A stretch of 64,000 nt of DNA from Paraburkholderia kururiensis (GCF_034424375.1 NZ_CP139965.1:4836001-4900000), one strand, 5' to 3'. Shown: positions 44,030-53,087, counted from the stretch's first letter. Program-made: numbers and translations. Notes: generated by a model from the sequence alone, not told the origin.

Positions 44030-46077
44030 TGACCGCGCATGAAGAGCCGGTCGAGGTCGGCGAGCGTGAGCTGATACCACGTGGGCCGACCGTGGTTGCA
44101 TTGGTCGGCGCGTTCGGTGGCTTCCATCTGGCGCAGCAGCGCGTTCATCTCGTCGAGCGTGAGGCGCCGGTTCGCGCGCACGGCGTGATGACACGCGAGT
44201 GTGCCGAGCAGTTCGTGCTGACGCTCCGTGAGTACGCGCGAGCCGCCGTATGCGTGCAGGTCCGCGAGCACGGCACGCGCGAGCGCCTGCAAGTCGGCGT
44301 CCTTGAGCAGCGCAGGCACCGCGCGGATGGCGAGCGTGGTGGGCGAGAGCACGGCGATGTCGAAGCCGAGCGCGTCCAGCGTGGCGCGCTCTTCTTCCAC
44401 GGTGCCGATTTCGACGGCGTCCGCGTGCATCGAAAGCGGAATGAGCAGCGGCTGCACGGCCACCGCGCGTTCGGCGAGCGCGTGCTTGAACTGCTCGTAG
44501 AGAATGCGCTCGTGCGCGGCGTGCATGTCGACGATCACAAGGCCACGCGCATTCTGCGCGAGCACGTAGATGCCGTGGATCTGGCCCAGCGCGAAGCCGA
44601 GCGGTTGTTCGTCGGAGGCGGAAAACGTCGCGGCGTGGCCGGCGTAGGCACCGAATGCGCCGGTGTCGTTGTCGGACGGCGCGTCGCGCGCTTCGAGTAC
44701 GGTGCTGCCCGCTTCCGTGCCGGCGCCTACGTCTTTGCGGCCGAACAGCGCGTCGTAGAGCGCGAGCGGCTGGGCCACCGGCAACGAGCCTTGCGTCATG
44801 CGGCTGTCGCGCAGCCATGTGGTGCCGGGCGATTGCCCGCGCGCGGTTGCGCCTGCGCCGAATCCGTTGCCGGGCGTGCCACCGAACGAAGCTGCCGGCG
44901 ACCCCAACGGCGTAGACCCAAACGAAGCCGGCGCACCGAGCACGCCGAGATCGGCCGCATGTCCGCCCGACGTCGTTTCCGGCGACGCGCCCGCATGCCG
45001 CGCGAGCGCGCGCTGCACGGCATGGAACACGAACTGGTGAATGGAGCGCGAATCGCGGAACCGCACTTCGATCTTCGACGGGTGCACGTTCACGTCCACC
45101 GCTTCGGGCGGCAGGTCGAGGAACAGCACGTAGGACGGGTAACGGTCGCCGTGCAGCACGTCTTCGTACGCCGAGCGCACGGCGTGCGTGAGCAGCTTGT
45201 CGCGCACGAAGCGGCCGTTTACGAAAAAGTACTGCTGGTCCGCGCGGCCGCGGCTCGCGGTGGGCAGGCCCGCGCAACCGTACACGGCGAGCGGCCCGGC
45301 CGATTCGTCGAGCGGCAGATGCGCCGTGGCGAACGTCTCGCCGAGAATTTTTGCGACGCGCGCGGGCGGCTCGCTCGCGTTCCAGTGCTCGACGGCGCGG
45401 CCGTTATGGAGCACCGAGATCGCCACGTCGGGCCGCGCGAGCGCCGCGCGCCGGATCATTTCGAGGCAGTGGCCCAGCTCCGTCTGCTCGCTCTTCAGGA
45501 ATTTGCGGCGCGCGGGCGTGTTGAAGTACAGCTCGCGCACTTCGATGGTGGTGCCGCGCGTGCCGGCAGCGGGCGCGAGCGCGCCGGTCTGCGCGTCGAT
45601 GCGGATGGCGTGCGGCGCGTCGTCCGTGCGGCTCGTGATGTACATCTGCGCCACCGACGCAATGGACGCCAGCGCTTCGCCGCGAAACCCGAGCGTGGCT
45701 ACCGCTTCGAGTTCGGCGAGCGAGCGGATCTTGCTCGTGGCGTGGCGCATCAGCGCGAGCGGCAGTTCGGCTTCGGGAATGCCGCAGCCGTCGTCGGTGA
45801 TGGAGATGCGCTTGACGCCGCCTTCGTCGAGCAGGATGCGCAGCGTGGTGGCGCCTGCGTCGAGCGCGTTTTCGACGAGTTCCTTGACCACCGACGCCGG
45901 CCGCTCCACCACTTCACCGGCCGCGATCTGGCTGATGAGCTGGTCGGGCAGGGGCTGGATGGCGCGCGGCGGCTGCGCGGGACGGGCGGCTGCGGTGGCG
46001 ACGCGCGCGCTTTCGCCGTCAGTGGGCGCGGACGCGGTCACGCCGTCGGCGGAGTCGAGATTTTCGGACTGGGACAT
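44026..46077 (-). CDS. mutL: DNA mismatch repair protein MutL
   Basis: A 683-residue protein. The GHKL ATPase domain shows ISQIAAGEVVERPASVVKEL, ENALDAGA, DDGCGI and GFRGEALASI. A long Gly/Ser/Ala-rich linker (about 350-440) separates it from the C-terminal dimer domain. That domain contains DMHAAHERILYE, matching the DQHA(x)2E(x)4E metal-binding endonuclease motif with Met for Gln; MutL proteins of bacteria without MutH usually have this activity. I take the ATG at 46077; ATG at 46086 is equally possible and no good ribosome site decides it. Confidence 0.94.
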   Translation of the reverse strand: MSQSENLDSADGVTASAPTDGESARVATAAARPAQPPRAIQPLPDQLISQIAAGEVVERPASVVKELVENALDAGATTLRILLDEGGVKRISITDDGCGIPEAELPLALMRHATSKIRSLAELEAVATLGFRGEALASIASVAQMYITSRTDDAPHAIRIDAQTGALAPAAGTRGTTIEVRELYFNTPARRKFLKSEQTELGHCLEMIRRAALARPDVAISVLHNGRAVEHWNASEPPARVAKILGETFATAHLPLDESAGPLAVYGCAGLPTASRGRADQQYFFVNGRFVRDKLLTHAVRSAYEDVLHGDRYPSYVLFLDLPPEAVDVNVHPSKIEVRFRDSRSIHQFVFHAVQRALARHAGASPETTSGGHAADLGVLGAPASFGSTPLGSPAASFGGTPGNGFGAGATARGQSPGTTWLRDSRMTQGSLPVAQPLALYDALFGRKDVGAGTEAGSTVLEARDAPSDNDTGAFGAYAGHAATFSASDEQPLGFALGQIHGIYVLAQNARGLVIVDMHAAHERILYEQFKHALAERAVAVQPLLIPLSMHADAVEIGTVEEERATLDALGFDIAVLSPTTLAIRAVPALLKDADLQALARAVLADLHAYGGSRVLTERQHELLGTLACHHAVRANRRLTLDEMNALLRQMEATERADQCNHGRPTWYQLTLADLDRLFMRGQ

Positions 46078-46120
46078 GCGGGCCATTATATAAGCGCGGG
46101 CTTTGGCGGACTTGGGCTGT

Positions 46121-46280
46121 GCGGGGGCGGCTCGTACGGCACAGCACGACTCGGCACGATTCGGCTCGACGCGGCTCGGCTCGGCTGACTCGGCACGGTG
46201 CGGTGCGGTGCGGTGCGGTTGATAGGCTGAGCGGCTGAGCGGCGCTCGGCTCAGTGCGGCTCGACTCGATGCGGCTCGAC
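46121..46280. repeat. Degenerate short repeats (CGGCTC/CGGCAC type) with a GGTGC pentamer tandem
   Basis: Many near-copies of a motif such as ACTCGGCACG, TTCGGCTCGA and GCGGCTCGAC follow each other at about 10-bp spacing. Inside is a perfect tandem of four GGTGC units at 46197-46216. The tract is noncoding and directly upstream of mutL. Confidence 0.7.
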
Positions 46281-46465
46281 TTCGCCATCTGGCACAGCTT
46301 CCCCACCCACCACAGCCTCCACCGCCGCGCACCGCTGTGCCGGCGCATTTCTGCCCATCACCCAGCAACCTAGCCAAACACGGCACGCAACAGCGGGGAC
46401 TCCGCCCGCCCGGCGTCTGCCGCGCAGCGAAGCCGCCTTTTTGTCCCCGAGCGCGACTTCGCACA

Positions 46466-46493
46466 TTGGTGGGGTGCCTCGGCCTGGTATCAT
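46466..46493 (+). promoter_or_regulatory. Candidate dedA promoter
   Basis: TTGGTG (46466-46471) and TATCAT (46488-46493), 16 bp apart. Predicted transcription would begin about 120 bp before dedA. Confidence 0.4.
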
Positions 46494-46621
46494 GGCGCCG
46501 TCAGGGCGCCGGCTCGCGACACCCGGCCTCGACATCGAGTCGGGGTCGAAGGGCCGCAGTTCAGGCCCGATCATGCCGCGCGCCGCGCTTCACTCCTCCA
46601 TCCGCTCAATAAGGGACGCCT

Positions 46622-47311
46622 TTGGATACGCTGCTGCAGTTCGTCAATCTTGTCTTGCACATCGACAAGTTCCTCGGGGTTTTCATCCAGCAATACGGCG
46701 CCTGGGTCTATGCGGTGCTGTTTCTGATCGTCTTCTGCGAGACGGGCCTCGTCGTGCTGCCGTTCCTGCCGGGCGACTCGCTGCTGTTCATCGGCGGGGC
46801 CTTTGCTGCCGCGCACGAGATGGATCTGGCGGCGTTGATCGTGCTGCTGCTCGTGGCGGCCGTGACGGGCAACACGGTGAACTATCTGGTGGGGCGCGCC
46901 ATCGGCCCGAAGGTGTTCAGCACGCACATACCGGTGCTCGAACGCTTCCTGGATCGCGCCGCGCTACAGAAGACCCACGACTTCTACGACCGCCACGGCG
47001 GCAAGACCATTGTGCTTGCGCGTTTCATTCCGGTGGTGCGCACGTTTGCGCCGTTCGTGGCGGGCGTGTCGGGCATGTCGATGAAGCGCTTCCAGCTCTT
47101 CAACTTCGCGGGCGCGCTGTTCTGGGTGCTGCTGCTCGTGCTGCTCGGCTACTTCTTCGGCAACATTCCGTTCATTCGCCAGTACCTCAACGTGATCGTG
47201 CTGGTGGGCGTGGGCGCGGCCGTGGTGCCCGTGGCGCTGGGTGCGCTGTGGAAGCTCATGAGCCGCAATGCGTCGGCTGGCTCGGCGCGCAAGCCGGGCA
47301 GCGGACGTTGA
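46622..47311 (+). CDS. DedA-family membrane protein
   Basis: A 229-residue inner-membrane protein of the DedA/SNARE-associated family, thought to act in lipid carrier recycling and membrane homeostasis. Marks are VFCETGLVVLPFLPGDSLLF, GNTVNYLVGRAIG, and the arginine motif IVLARFIPVVRTFAPFVAGV. It has about five hydrophobic segments. The start is TTG at 46622, preceded by AAGGGA and placed where the family begins. It is followed 81 bp later by sulP, probably separate in function. Confidence 0.9.
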   Translation: MDTLLQFVNLVLHIDKFLGVFIQQYGAWVYAVLFLIVFCETGLVVLPFLPGDSLLFIGGAFAAAHEMDLAALIVLLLVAAVTGNTVNYLVGRAIGPKVFSTHIPVLERFLDRAALQKTHDFYDRHGGKTIVLARFIPVVRTFAPFVAGVSGMSMKRFQLFNFAGALFWVLLLVLLGYFFGNIPFIRQYLNVIVLVGVGAAVVPVALGALWKLMSRNASAGSARKPGSGR

Positions 47312-47392
47312 GCGAACATTGAGCGGACGCTAGAGGCGCACGTTAAAGAGAGCCCGCCTTGAAAGCGGCGATTGCCTGATTCCCGACCTGTC

Positions 47393-49114
47393 ATGTTCAT
47401 TTCGCCGCAACGCTCTCCCGCCGACCTCCAACGCCCCGAGCAGTTCTCCGCGCTTGAAGAGCCGCCGCTGCCGCGGCCCCAGGGCGTGCGGCGCGACGTG
47501 CTCGCGGGTCTTTCCATCGCCGGGCTGCTGTTGCCCGAAGCGGTGGCCTACGCGGGCATCGCGAACCTGCCGCCGCAGGCGGGGCTGATCGCGCTGCTCG
47601 CGGGGCTTGTGGTTTACGCGCTCGTCGGGACGAGCCGCTTTGCGATTGTCTCGGCGACGTCGTCTTCAGCGGCTGTGCTGGCTGCCACGGTGCTCTCCGA
47701 GCCCGCGTCCAACGCGCTCGCGCAGCTTTCGCTCGCCGCAGCGCTGGTGGCCACCACGGGCGTGCTGTTCATGCTGGCGGGCGCGGCGCGGCTCGGTGGC
47801 ATGTCGGACTTCATTGCGCGGCCCGTGCTGCGCGGCTTCACGTTCGGGCTCGCGCTCACCATTCTCATCAAGGAACTGCCGAAGATCGCCGCGGTGCCCG
47901 TGAAGCACAGCGACGCGCCGCGCATCCTCGTCGAATTTTTTCAGCAGGCCGCGCACTGGAATCCGTACAGCGTGGCCGTGGGCGCCGTGGCGCTCGCGAT
48001 TCTGTTCGGCCTTGGGCGCCGCACGCGGCTGCCGGCGTCGGTGGTGGTGATCGTGCTCAGCATCGCCGCGAGCTACGCGTTCGACTGGCATCGCTACGGC
48101 ATTGCGTCGGTGGGCGAGATCGATCTGCAGAACATTTCGTTCGGCCTGCCCGTGCTCGGGCGTTCGCAGTGGATGCAATCGGCGGAACTCGGCTTCGCGT
48201 TGATGCTGATTCTCTATGCCGAGTCGTATGGCTCCATTCGCAACTTCGCGCTCAAGCACGGCGATACGGTGTCGGCCAACCGCGACCTCGTGGCGCTGGG
48301 TTGCGCGAACCTGGTGTCGGGGCTGCTGCACGGCATGCCAGTGGGCGCGGGCTATTCGGCGACCTCCGCGAACGAGGCCGCGGGCGCGCAAAGCCGGCTC
48401 GCGGGCGTGTGCGCCGCCGTGGTGGTCGGCATCATCGTGCTCGTGCTGCTGCCGGAACTCGCGCGCACGCCGGAGCCGGTGCTGGCCGCCATCGTCATCT
48501 TCGCGGTGAGCCATTCGCTGCATCCCTCGGTGTTCAAGCCGTATTGGACCTGGCATCGCGACCGGCTCGTGGTGATTGCGGCGCTGGCCGCGGTGCTCGT
48601 GCTCGGCGTGCTGCATGGGCTGCTCGCGGCAATCGGCGTGAGCCTTCTGCTCACGCTGCGCAAACTCTCCGAGCCCAACGTGAGCGTGCTGGGCCGGCTG
48701 CGCGGCACGCACGATTTCGTCGACATCTCGGCCCACCCCGACGCTCAGCCCATACCGGGCCTGCTGATCGTGCGTCCCGAGGTGCCGCTCTTCTTCGCCA
48801 ATACGGAGCGCGTGCTGGGCCAGGTGCGCGCGCTGCTGCGCGACGCCGGACCGGTGCAGACGGTGATGATGAGCCTGGAAGAAACGCCCGACGTCGATGG
48901 GTCCGCCATCGAGGCGCTGCGCATCTTCGCGGCGGAGTGCCGTTCGCGCAATCTGCGACTGGTGCTGGTGCGGCTGAAGCCGCGAGCGCTGCGCGCCTTG
49001 CAGCGCGCATCCGACGACGTGATGCCGGCCGACACGCTGCACGAACTGAGCGTGGACGAATGCGTGTCGTCGGTGAAGGGCGCGCAGGCATCTGGTGCTT
49101 CCACGCAGACGTGA
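47393..49114 (+). CDS. SulP-family anion transporter with STAS domain
   Basis: A 573-residue permease for sulfate, bicarbonate or other anions. The core (about 40-420) has the SulP signature region VAYAGIANLPPQAGLIALLA and further helices, with GMPVGAGYSATSANEAAGAQ. The C-terminal STAS domain (about 455-560) includes VQTVMMSLEETPDVDGSAIE. I use ATG 47393; a TTG at 47372 would add seven residues. Substrate cannot be predicted. It ends 100 bp before the lysR stop. Confidence 0.88.
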   Translation: MFISPQRSPADLQRPEQFSALEEPPLPRPQGVRRDVLAGLSIAGLLLPEAVAYAGIANLPPQAGLIALLAGLVVYALVGTSRFAIVSATSSSAAVLAATVLSEPASNALAQLSLAAALVATTGVLFMLAGAARLGGMSDFIARPVLRGFTFGLALTILIKELPKIAAVPVKHSDAPRILVEFFQQAAHWNPYSVAVGAVALAILFGLGRRTRLPASVVVIVLSIAASYAFDWHRYGIASVGEIDLQNISFGLPVLGRSQWMQSAELGFALMLILYAESYGSIRNFALKHGDTVSANRDLVALGCANLVSGLLHGMPVGAGYSATSANEAAGAQSRLAGVCAAVVVGIIVLVLLPELARTPEPVLAAIVIFAVSHSLHPSVFKPYWTWHRDRLVVIAALAAVLVLGVLHGLLAAIGVSLLLTLRKLSEPNVSVLGRLRGTHDFVDISAHPDAQPIPGLLIVRPEVPLFFANTERVLGQVRALLRDAGPVQTVMMSLEETPDVDGSAIEALRIFAAECRSRNLRLVLVRLKPRALRALQRASDDVMPADTLHELSVDECVSSVKGAQASGASTQT

Positions 49115-49170
49115 GTTGCGAGCCGGCGACCCTCGCGTGCCGGCCGGCGCCGGCAACGGCCTCTACGCCT

Positions 49171-49206
49171 GCAATGCCCGTGATCCCCGCAATGCCCGCG
49201 ATCCCC
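49171..49206. repeat. Two 18-bp direct repeats downstream of sulP
   Basis: GCAATGCCCGTGATCCCC is followed directly by a copy differing at one base. It is noncoding and lies between the sulP and lysR stops. Confidence 0.6.
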
Positions 49207-49214
49207 GCGTGAGA

Positions 49215-50153
49215 CTACCGCGCGCTCGGTAGTGGCATGTCCGCGGGCGCGCCTTCGGCGAGGTGGTCGCACAGCCAGCGCGTGGCGGGACCCGTTGCCG
49301 TATCGGTGCGATGGATCAGTGACACGTTGTAATTCACCCCGCGCCGGTCCGCGAGTTCGACGCGCACGAGCCGCCCCGCCTCCAGGTCCGCTTCCACGAG
49401 ATGGCGCGGCATGGATCCCCAGCCCAATCCCGCCAGCAACAGACGATGCTTTGCGCCCAGGTCGCCGAGTTTCCAGGTGCGCGCGCCGTAGACGCCGAAG
49501 TTCTGGCCTTCGGTGAGCCGGCTGCGGTCGGTCAGCACGAGCTGCGTGTGCTCGCGCGCTTCGGAGACCCGAATGGGCTGCTCCGCGCGCGCGAGCGGAT
49601 GCCCGGGCGCCGCCACGTGCACGAGTTCCACGGACCAGATGGTTTCCGCTTCGATCACGTGCGGCCAGTTCTGGTTGGGACCGCTGATGCCCACGAGGCA
49701 CTCGCCGTCCAGCACGAGCTTGAGCACGCCGCCGAGCGCCTCCATCGTGAGATTCAGCGCGACGGTGGGGAACTCGCGCGCGAACGCCTGGAGCGTTTCC
49801 ACGAGCCGCTCGGACGGGAACATCACGTCCACCGCCAGCGACACCTCGCTCTCCAGCCCGCGTTGCAGGCCGGCCGCCTTGGCGCTCAGCTGGCCGGCGA
49901 GCAGGTCGAGGCGCCGGGCGTCGGCGAGAATTGCGCGGCCCGCAGCCGTGAGCTGCGGACGCCGCTTGCCGCGCTCGAAGAGCGCTACGCCCAGCTGCGT
50001 TTCGAGGCTCGCCATCGCGTAGCTCACGACCGACTGCGCGCGCCCGAGGCGCACGGCCGCGGCGGAGAAGCTGCCGGTCTCGCTGACGGCGATCAGCGTG
50101 CGTAGTTGATCGAGGCTGGGGCTGCGGTCTTGCGTTTGGGTAGGGCGGTTCAC
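49215..50153 (-). CDS. LysR-family transcriptional regulator
   Basis: A 312-residue regulator. The N-terminal helix-turn-helix is SLDQLRTLIAVSETGSFSAA, then AQSVVSYAMASLETQLGVAL. The effector domain spans about 95-300. It starts at GTG 50151-50153, where the family alignment begins; no better start is in frame. It is divergent from the cytochrome b561 gene, and an ATC-N9-GAT motif lies 8 bp upstream. Its target is probably that gene or the yceI pair; this is inferred from position. Confidence 0.87.
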   Translation of the reverse strand: MNRPTQTQDRSPSLDQLRTLIAVSETGSFSAAAVRLGRAQSVVSYAMASLETQLGVALFERGKRRPQLTAAGRAILADARRLDLLAGQLSAKAAGLQRGLESEVSLAVDVMFPSERLVETLQAFAREFPTVALNLTMEALGGVLKLVLDGECLVGISGPNQNWPHVIEAETIWSVELVHVAAPGHPLARAEQPIRVSEAREHTQLVLTDRSRLTEGQNFGVYGARTWKLGDLGAKHRLLLAGLGWGSMPRHLVEADLEAGRLVRVELADRRGVNYNVSLIHRTDTATGPATRWLCDHLAEGAPADMPLPSAR

Positions 50154-50160
50154 GCGACGT

Positions 50161-50175
50161 ATCGAAAAATTGGAT
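50161..50175. promoter_or_regulatory. LysR-type recognition motif ATC-N9-GAT
   Basis: ATC at 50161-50163 and GAT at 50173-50175 fit the usual LysR pattern with nine bases between. It lies in the 94-bp divergent space between the lysR-type gene and the b561 gene. Confidence 0.4.
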
Positions 50176-50247
50176 ATGAACGATCTAGTTTAGCCGGTTG
50201 TTTGAATAGGAGGCGTTCGGTACAGTCCGCGAACCTGTCTTCATTGC

Positions 50248-50880
50248 GTGCCCACTGCCTTGTCCACTTCCCGTTCCCGTCCGCTTTCCGAAGGCGCTTC
50301 CAACGCCACTTCTAGCCTTGCGCCCGCGAGCCGTTACAGCGCCGTGGCCATGCTGCTGCACTGGAGCGTGGCCGCGCTGATCGTCTGGGGCTTCGCGCTC
50401 GGCTGGATCATGACCGACATTCCGGGCATCACGCCCACCAAGCTGCGCTACTTTTCGTGGCACAAGTGGATCGGCGTCACGGTGCTCGTGCTTGCGCTGG
50501 TGCGCCTTGTCTGGCGTGCCACGCACCGTCCGCCCGCGCTGCCCGATGCGATGCACGGCTGGGAGAAGCTGGCCGCGCATGCGGGCCACGCCGCGCTCTA
50601 CGTGCTCATGCTCGCGGTGCCGGTGAGCGGTTATCTGTACAGTTCGGCGGCCGGCATTCAGGTCGTCTACCTGGGCGTGCTGCCGTTGCCCACGCTGATC
50701 GGCCCCGACGGCGCGCTCAAGGCGGTGCTGAAGACCGTGCACATCGCGCTGGATTACGCGCTGGCCGCCGTCGTGGTCGGGCATTTGCTCGCCGTGGTCA
50801 AGCACGAACTGCTCGACAAGCAGCGCATCGTGGCTCGCATGCTGCCGTTCGGCGGGCGAAGCCGCGCGTCGGGCCGTTGA
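50248..50880 (+). CDS. Cytochrome b561-family membrane protein
   Basis: A 210-residue diheme membrane protein with four helices. Haem-ligand histidines are likely in VAMLLHWSVAALIVWG, YFSWHKWIGVTVL, HAGHAALYVLML and VGHLLAVVKHELLD. It moves electrons in the inner membrane, often together with YceI proteins. The GTG at 50248 is the first start; TTG at 50260 and an internal ATG before LLHWS are alternatives. Two yceI genes follow on the same strand. Confidence 0.85.
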   Translation: MPTALSTSRSRPLSEGASNATSSLAPASRYSAVAMLLHWSVAALIVWGFALGWIMTDIPGITPTKLRYFSWHKWIGVTVLVLALVRLVWRATHRPPALPDAMHGWEKLAAHAGHAALYVLMLAVPVSGYLYSSAAGIQVVYLGVLPLPTLIGPDGALKAVLKTVHIALDYALAAVVVGHLLAVVKHELLDKQRIVARMLPFGGRSRASGR

Positions 50881-50960
50881 CCGCCCGGCCGCGATTCCAG
50901 CGATTCCCGCGCTTCGCCGCTCATCACTCACAACACCGCACTCATCGCACTCACCCGAAC

Positions 50961-51536
50961 ATGAACCGACGTCTCGTTTCGCTTTGCGCGCTCGCCGCAT
51001 CCGCAGCCTTCGTGGCGGGCGCCGCCGCGCTTTCGCTTCCCGCGCTCGCCGCTACCGATGCTTCGAAGAGCAGCGTCAGCGCCGTCTTCAAGCAGATGAA
51101 CGTGCCCGTGGAAGGCAAGTTCAACCGCATCAACGCAGCGATCCGTTTCGATCCCGCAAACGCCACCGCCGGCAGCGCGAAGATCGACATCGACGTGGCG
51201 AGCTTCGACCTCGGCTCGCCCGAATACAACAAGGAAGTGGCGGGCAAGGAATGGTTCGATGCCGCCGCCTGGCCGCACGCCACGTTCGTTTCCACGCAGA
51301 TCAAGCCGGCGGCCAACGGCGCCTACAGCGTGGCGGGCAAGCTCACCATCAAGGGCAAGACCACCGACGTCGTGGTGCCCGTGCAGTTCCGCAAGGACGG
51401 CGCAAACGAAGTGTTCGACGGCACGCTGCCCATCAAGCGTCTTGCCTACGGCATCGGCGACGGCGAATGGAAAGACACCTCCGTCGTGGCCGACGACGTG
51501 CAGATCAAGTTTCACATCGTCAGCGCGGGCAAGTGA
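50961..51536 (+). CDS. YceI-family periplasmic lipid-binding protein, first copy
   Basis: A 191-residue exported protein. The signal peptide ends near LPALA-ATD. The YceI beta-barrel has NVPVEGKFNRINAAIRFDPA, IDIDVASFDLGSPEYNKEV, and KGKTTDVVVPVQF. YceI proteins carry isoprenoid molecules such as quinones. It lies 81 bp after the b561 gene and 51 bp before the second copy. The two copies have the same length but clearly different sequence, and this one lacks the SxxHFG-type motif of classical YceI. Confidence 0.87.
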   Translation: MNRRLVSLCALAASAAFVAGAAALSLPALAATDASKSSVSAVFKQMNVPVEGKFNRINAAIRFDPANATAGSAKIDIDVASFDLGSPEYNKEVAGKEWFDAAAWPHATFVSTQIKPAANGAYSVAGKLTIKGKTTDVVVPVQFRKDGANEVFDGTLPIKRLAYGIGDGEWKDTSVVADDVQIKFHIVSAGK

Positions 51537-51587
51537 CGCGCTTCAATCCACTGTTTCAACCGTTTTCCGCAACCAGGAAGTGAATAC

Positions 51588-52163
51588 ATGAACACCCGCC
51601 TTTCGCTCATCGCCGCACTCGTCGCCGCTTTCTCCGCACCCGCGTTCGCGACCACCTACAACCTCGATCCGACCCACACGTATCCGAGCTTCGAAACCGA
51701 CCACTTCGGCGGCGTTTCGGTGTGGCGCGGCAAGTTCACGAAGTCGAGCGGCACGGTGGTGCTCGACCGCGCGGCGAAGACGGGCACGGTGGACGTGACC
51801 ATCGACGCGTCGTCCATCGACACCGGCAACGGCGCGCTCGACAAGCACGTGCGCTCGGCCGAAATGCTCGACGTCGAGAAGTACCCGACCGCCGTCTACA
51901 AGGGCACGTCGATCCGCTTCGACGGCGACAAGCCCGTGGAAGTGATCGGCACGTTCACGCTGCATGGCGTGACGAAGCCGCTGAACCTGAAGATCGATTC
52001 GTTCAAGTGCTTCACGAACCCGATGCTCAAGCGCGAAGTGTGCGGCGCGGACGCCACGGCCCAGTTCGACCGCGCCGACTTCGGCGTGAACTACGGCCAG
52101 GCTTATGGCTTCAAGATGGCCACCACGCTGCAGATCCAGGTGGAAGGCGTGAAGGCCGACTAA
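51588..52163 (+). CDS. YceI-family periplasmic lipid-binding protein, second copy
   Basis: A 191-residue exported protein with signal peptide cut near PAFA-TTYNLD. It fits the classical YceI pattern: YNLDPTHTYPSFETDHFGGV, DVTIDASSIDTG, AEMLDVEKYPTAVYKGT and FTLHGVTKPLNLKI. It has two cysteines (FKCFTNPMLKREVC) that could form a disulfide. AGGAAG precedes the ATG. It is the last gene of the b561-yceI-yceI unit, followed by a bidirectional terminator. Confidence 0.9.
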   Translation: MNTRLSLIAALVAAFSAPAFATTYNLDPTHTYPSFETDHFGGVSVWRGKFTKSSGTVVLDRAAKTGTVDVTIDASSIDTGNGALDKHVRSAEMLDVEKYPTAVYKGTSIRFDGDKPVEVIGTFTLHGVTKPLNLKIDSFKCFTNPMLKREVCGADATAQFDRADFGVNYGQAYGFKMATTLQIQVEGVKAD

Positions 52164-52281
52164 GGGCTGCCTGAAGGTTACCTGAGGGCCGCCTGAGTGC
52201 CGCGTTAGCGGCCATGCTTGCCGGGTGCTTCGCTTCGTAGACGACGCGCCCGGCAACATCGACCAGAAGACGCAGGCAATG

Positions 52282-52320
52282 AAAAGCCCGTGTGCTCTTT
52301 CGAGGCACACGGGCTTTTTT
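52282..52320. terminator. Bidirectional Rho-independent terminator between yceI and the GntR gene
   Basis: A 10-bp stem GCCCGTGTGC/GCACACGGGC has AAAA on the left and TTTTTT on the right. It serves the convergent yceI (plus) and gntR (minus) genes. Confidence 0.88.
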
Positions 52321-52370
52321 CATTCCCTGCGGACTTTCTCGTCAACCTCGGCTGCCCTTACGGCACCCCC

Positions 52371-53087
52371 TTACGCCCCACTGACCGCCTGCTGCTGCGC
52401 GTCCTGGAGCAGCACCGCGTCGCGCTTGTCGAGCAGATGCTGGCGCAGGATCGTGGCGAGCCGCTTGCCGTCGCGTGCTTCGAGCGCCTTGATCATCTCT
52501 TCGTGGTCGTGCACGGCGTGGTCCCACTTCGACGCCGAGAAGTTCGAGCGAAACCGCAGCGCCTGCAAACGCCGGTTGATCGAAAGCCACGTCTGTCTCA
52601 GCGCCGAATTGCGCGCGGCCTCGTTGATGCGGTCGTGAATCTGCATGTTGCGGCTGTAGTAGCCGGGCAGGTCGTTCTGCGCGTGGCACGCCAGCATCTC
52701 GTAGTGCAGCGCCTTGATCTGCGCGAGTTCCGCGGGCGTGATGCGCTCGCAGGCCAGTTCGCCCGAAAACGCTTCGAGTCCGCTCATCAGTTCGAACATC
52801 TCGCGAATCTCGGCCGCCGACATGCGCGACACCGACGCGCCGCGATTCGGCGAAATATCGATCAGCCCTTCCGCGGCCAGCACCTTCAGCGCCTCGCGCA
52901 GCGGCGTTCGCGAGATGCCCAGCATTTCGCAAAGCTCGCGTTCGTTGAGCTTCACGCCAGGCGCGAGCCGCCCCTCCACGATGAAGTTGCGCAAGTGCTC
53001 CACCACCGTGTCGTGCAGACGCAGCCGCTCGACGCGCGGCAGGGTGGGCGTGAAAGAGGCATCGTCGGTGATATCTGTATTTCGCAT
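52371..53087 (-). CDS. GntR-family regulator, FadR subfamily
   Basis: A 238-residue regulator. The winged helix is LHDTVVEHLRNFIVEGRLAPG, then ERELCEMLGISRTPLREALKVLA. The FCD effector domain (about 90-225) carries metal-ligand-like His and Asp residues in YSRNMQIHDRINEAA and DHAVHDHEEM. The ATG at 53085-53087 is chosen; an ATG five codons upstream is possible. It is divergent from the catabolic operon starting at 53311. A palindrome in that operon's promoter has a diverged copy at this gene's own start, suggesting autoregulation. Confidence 0.88.
   Translation of the reverse strand: MRNTDITDDASFTPTLPRVERLRLHDTVVEHLRNFIVEGRLAPGVKLNERELCEMLGISRTPLREALKVLAAEGLIDISPNRGASVSRMSAAEIREMFELMSGLEAFSGELACERITPAELAQIKALHYEMLACHAQNDLPGYYSRNMQIHDRINEAARNSALRQTWLSINRRLQALRFRSNFSASKWDHAVHDHEEMIKALEARDGKRLATILRQHLLDKRDAVLLQDAQQQAVSGA

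Larger units (their letters stand above)
46078..46621. other. Divergent mutL-dedA spacer with low-complexity sequence
   Basis: A 544-bp stretch. The first third is a degenerate GC-skewed repeat tract described separately. The middle holds nothing I can name. A candidate promoter for dedA is at 46466-46493. No open frame here looks coding. Confidence 0.5.

Noticed and set aside
44029..46188. 719-codon plus-strand open frame opposite mutL
   Set aside because: mutL motifs are unmistakable on the minus strand; the plus frame has no recognisable domain.
46197..46216. GGTGC tandem as a CRISPR-like or phase-variable coding repeat
   Set aside because: No spacers and no reading frame that uses it; kept only as a noncoding repeat.
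49171..49206. 18-bp direct repeats as an attachment site or CRISPR remnant
   Set aside because: Two adjoining copies without spacers, integrase or cas genes; a local duplication is the simpler reading.
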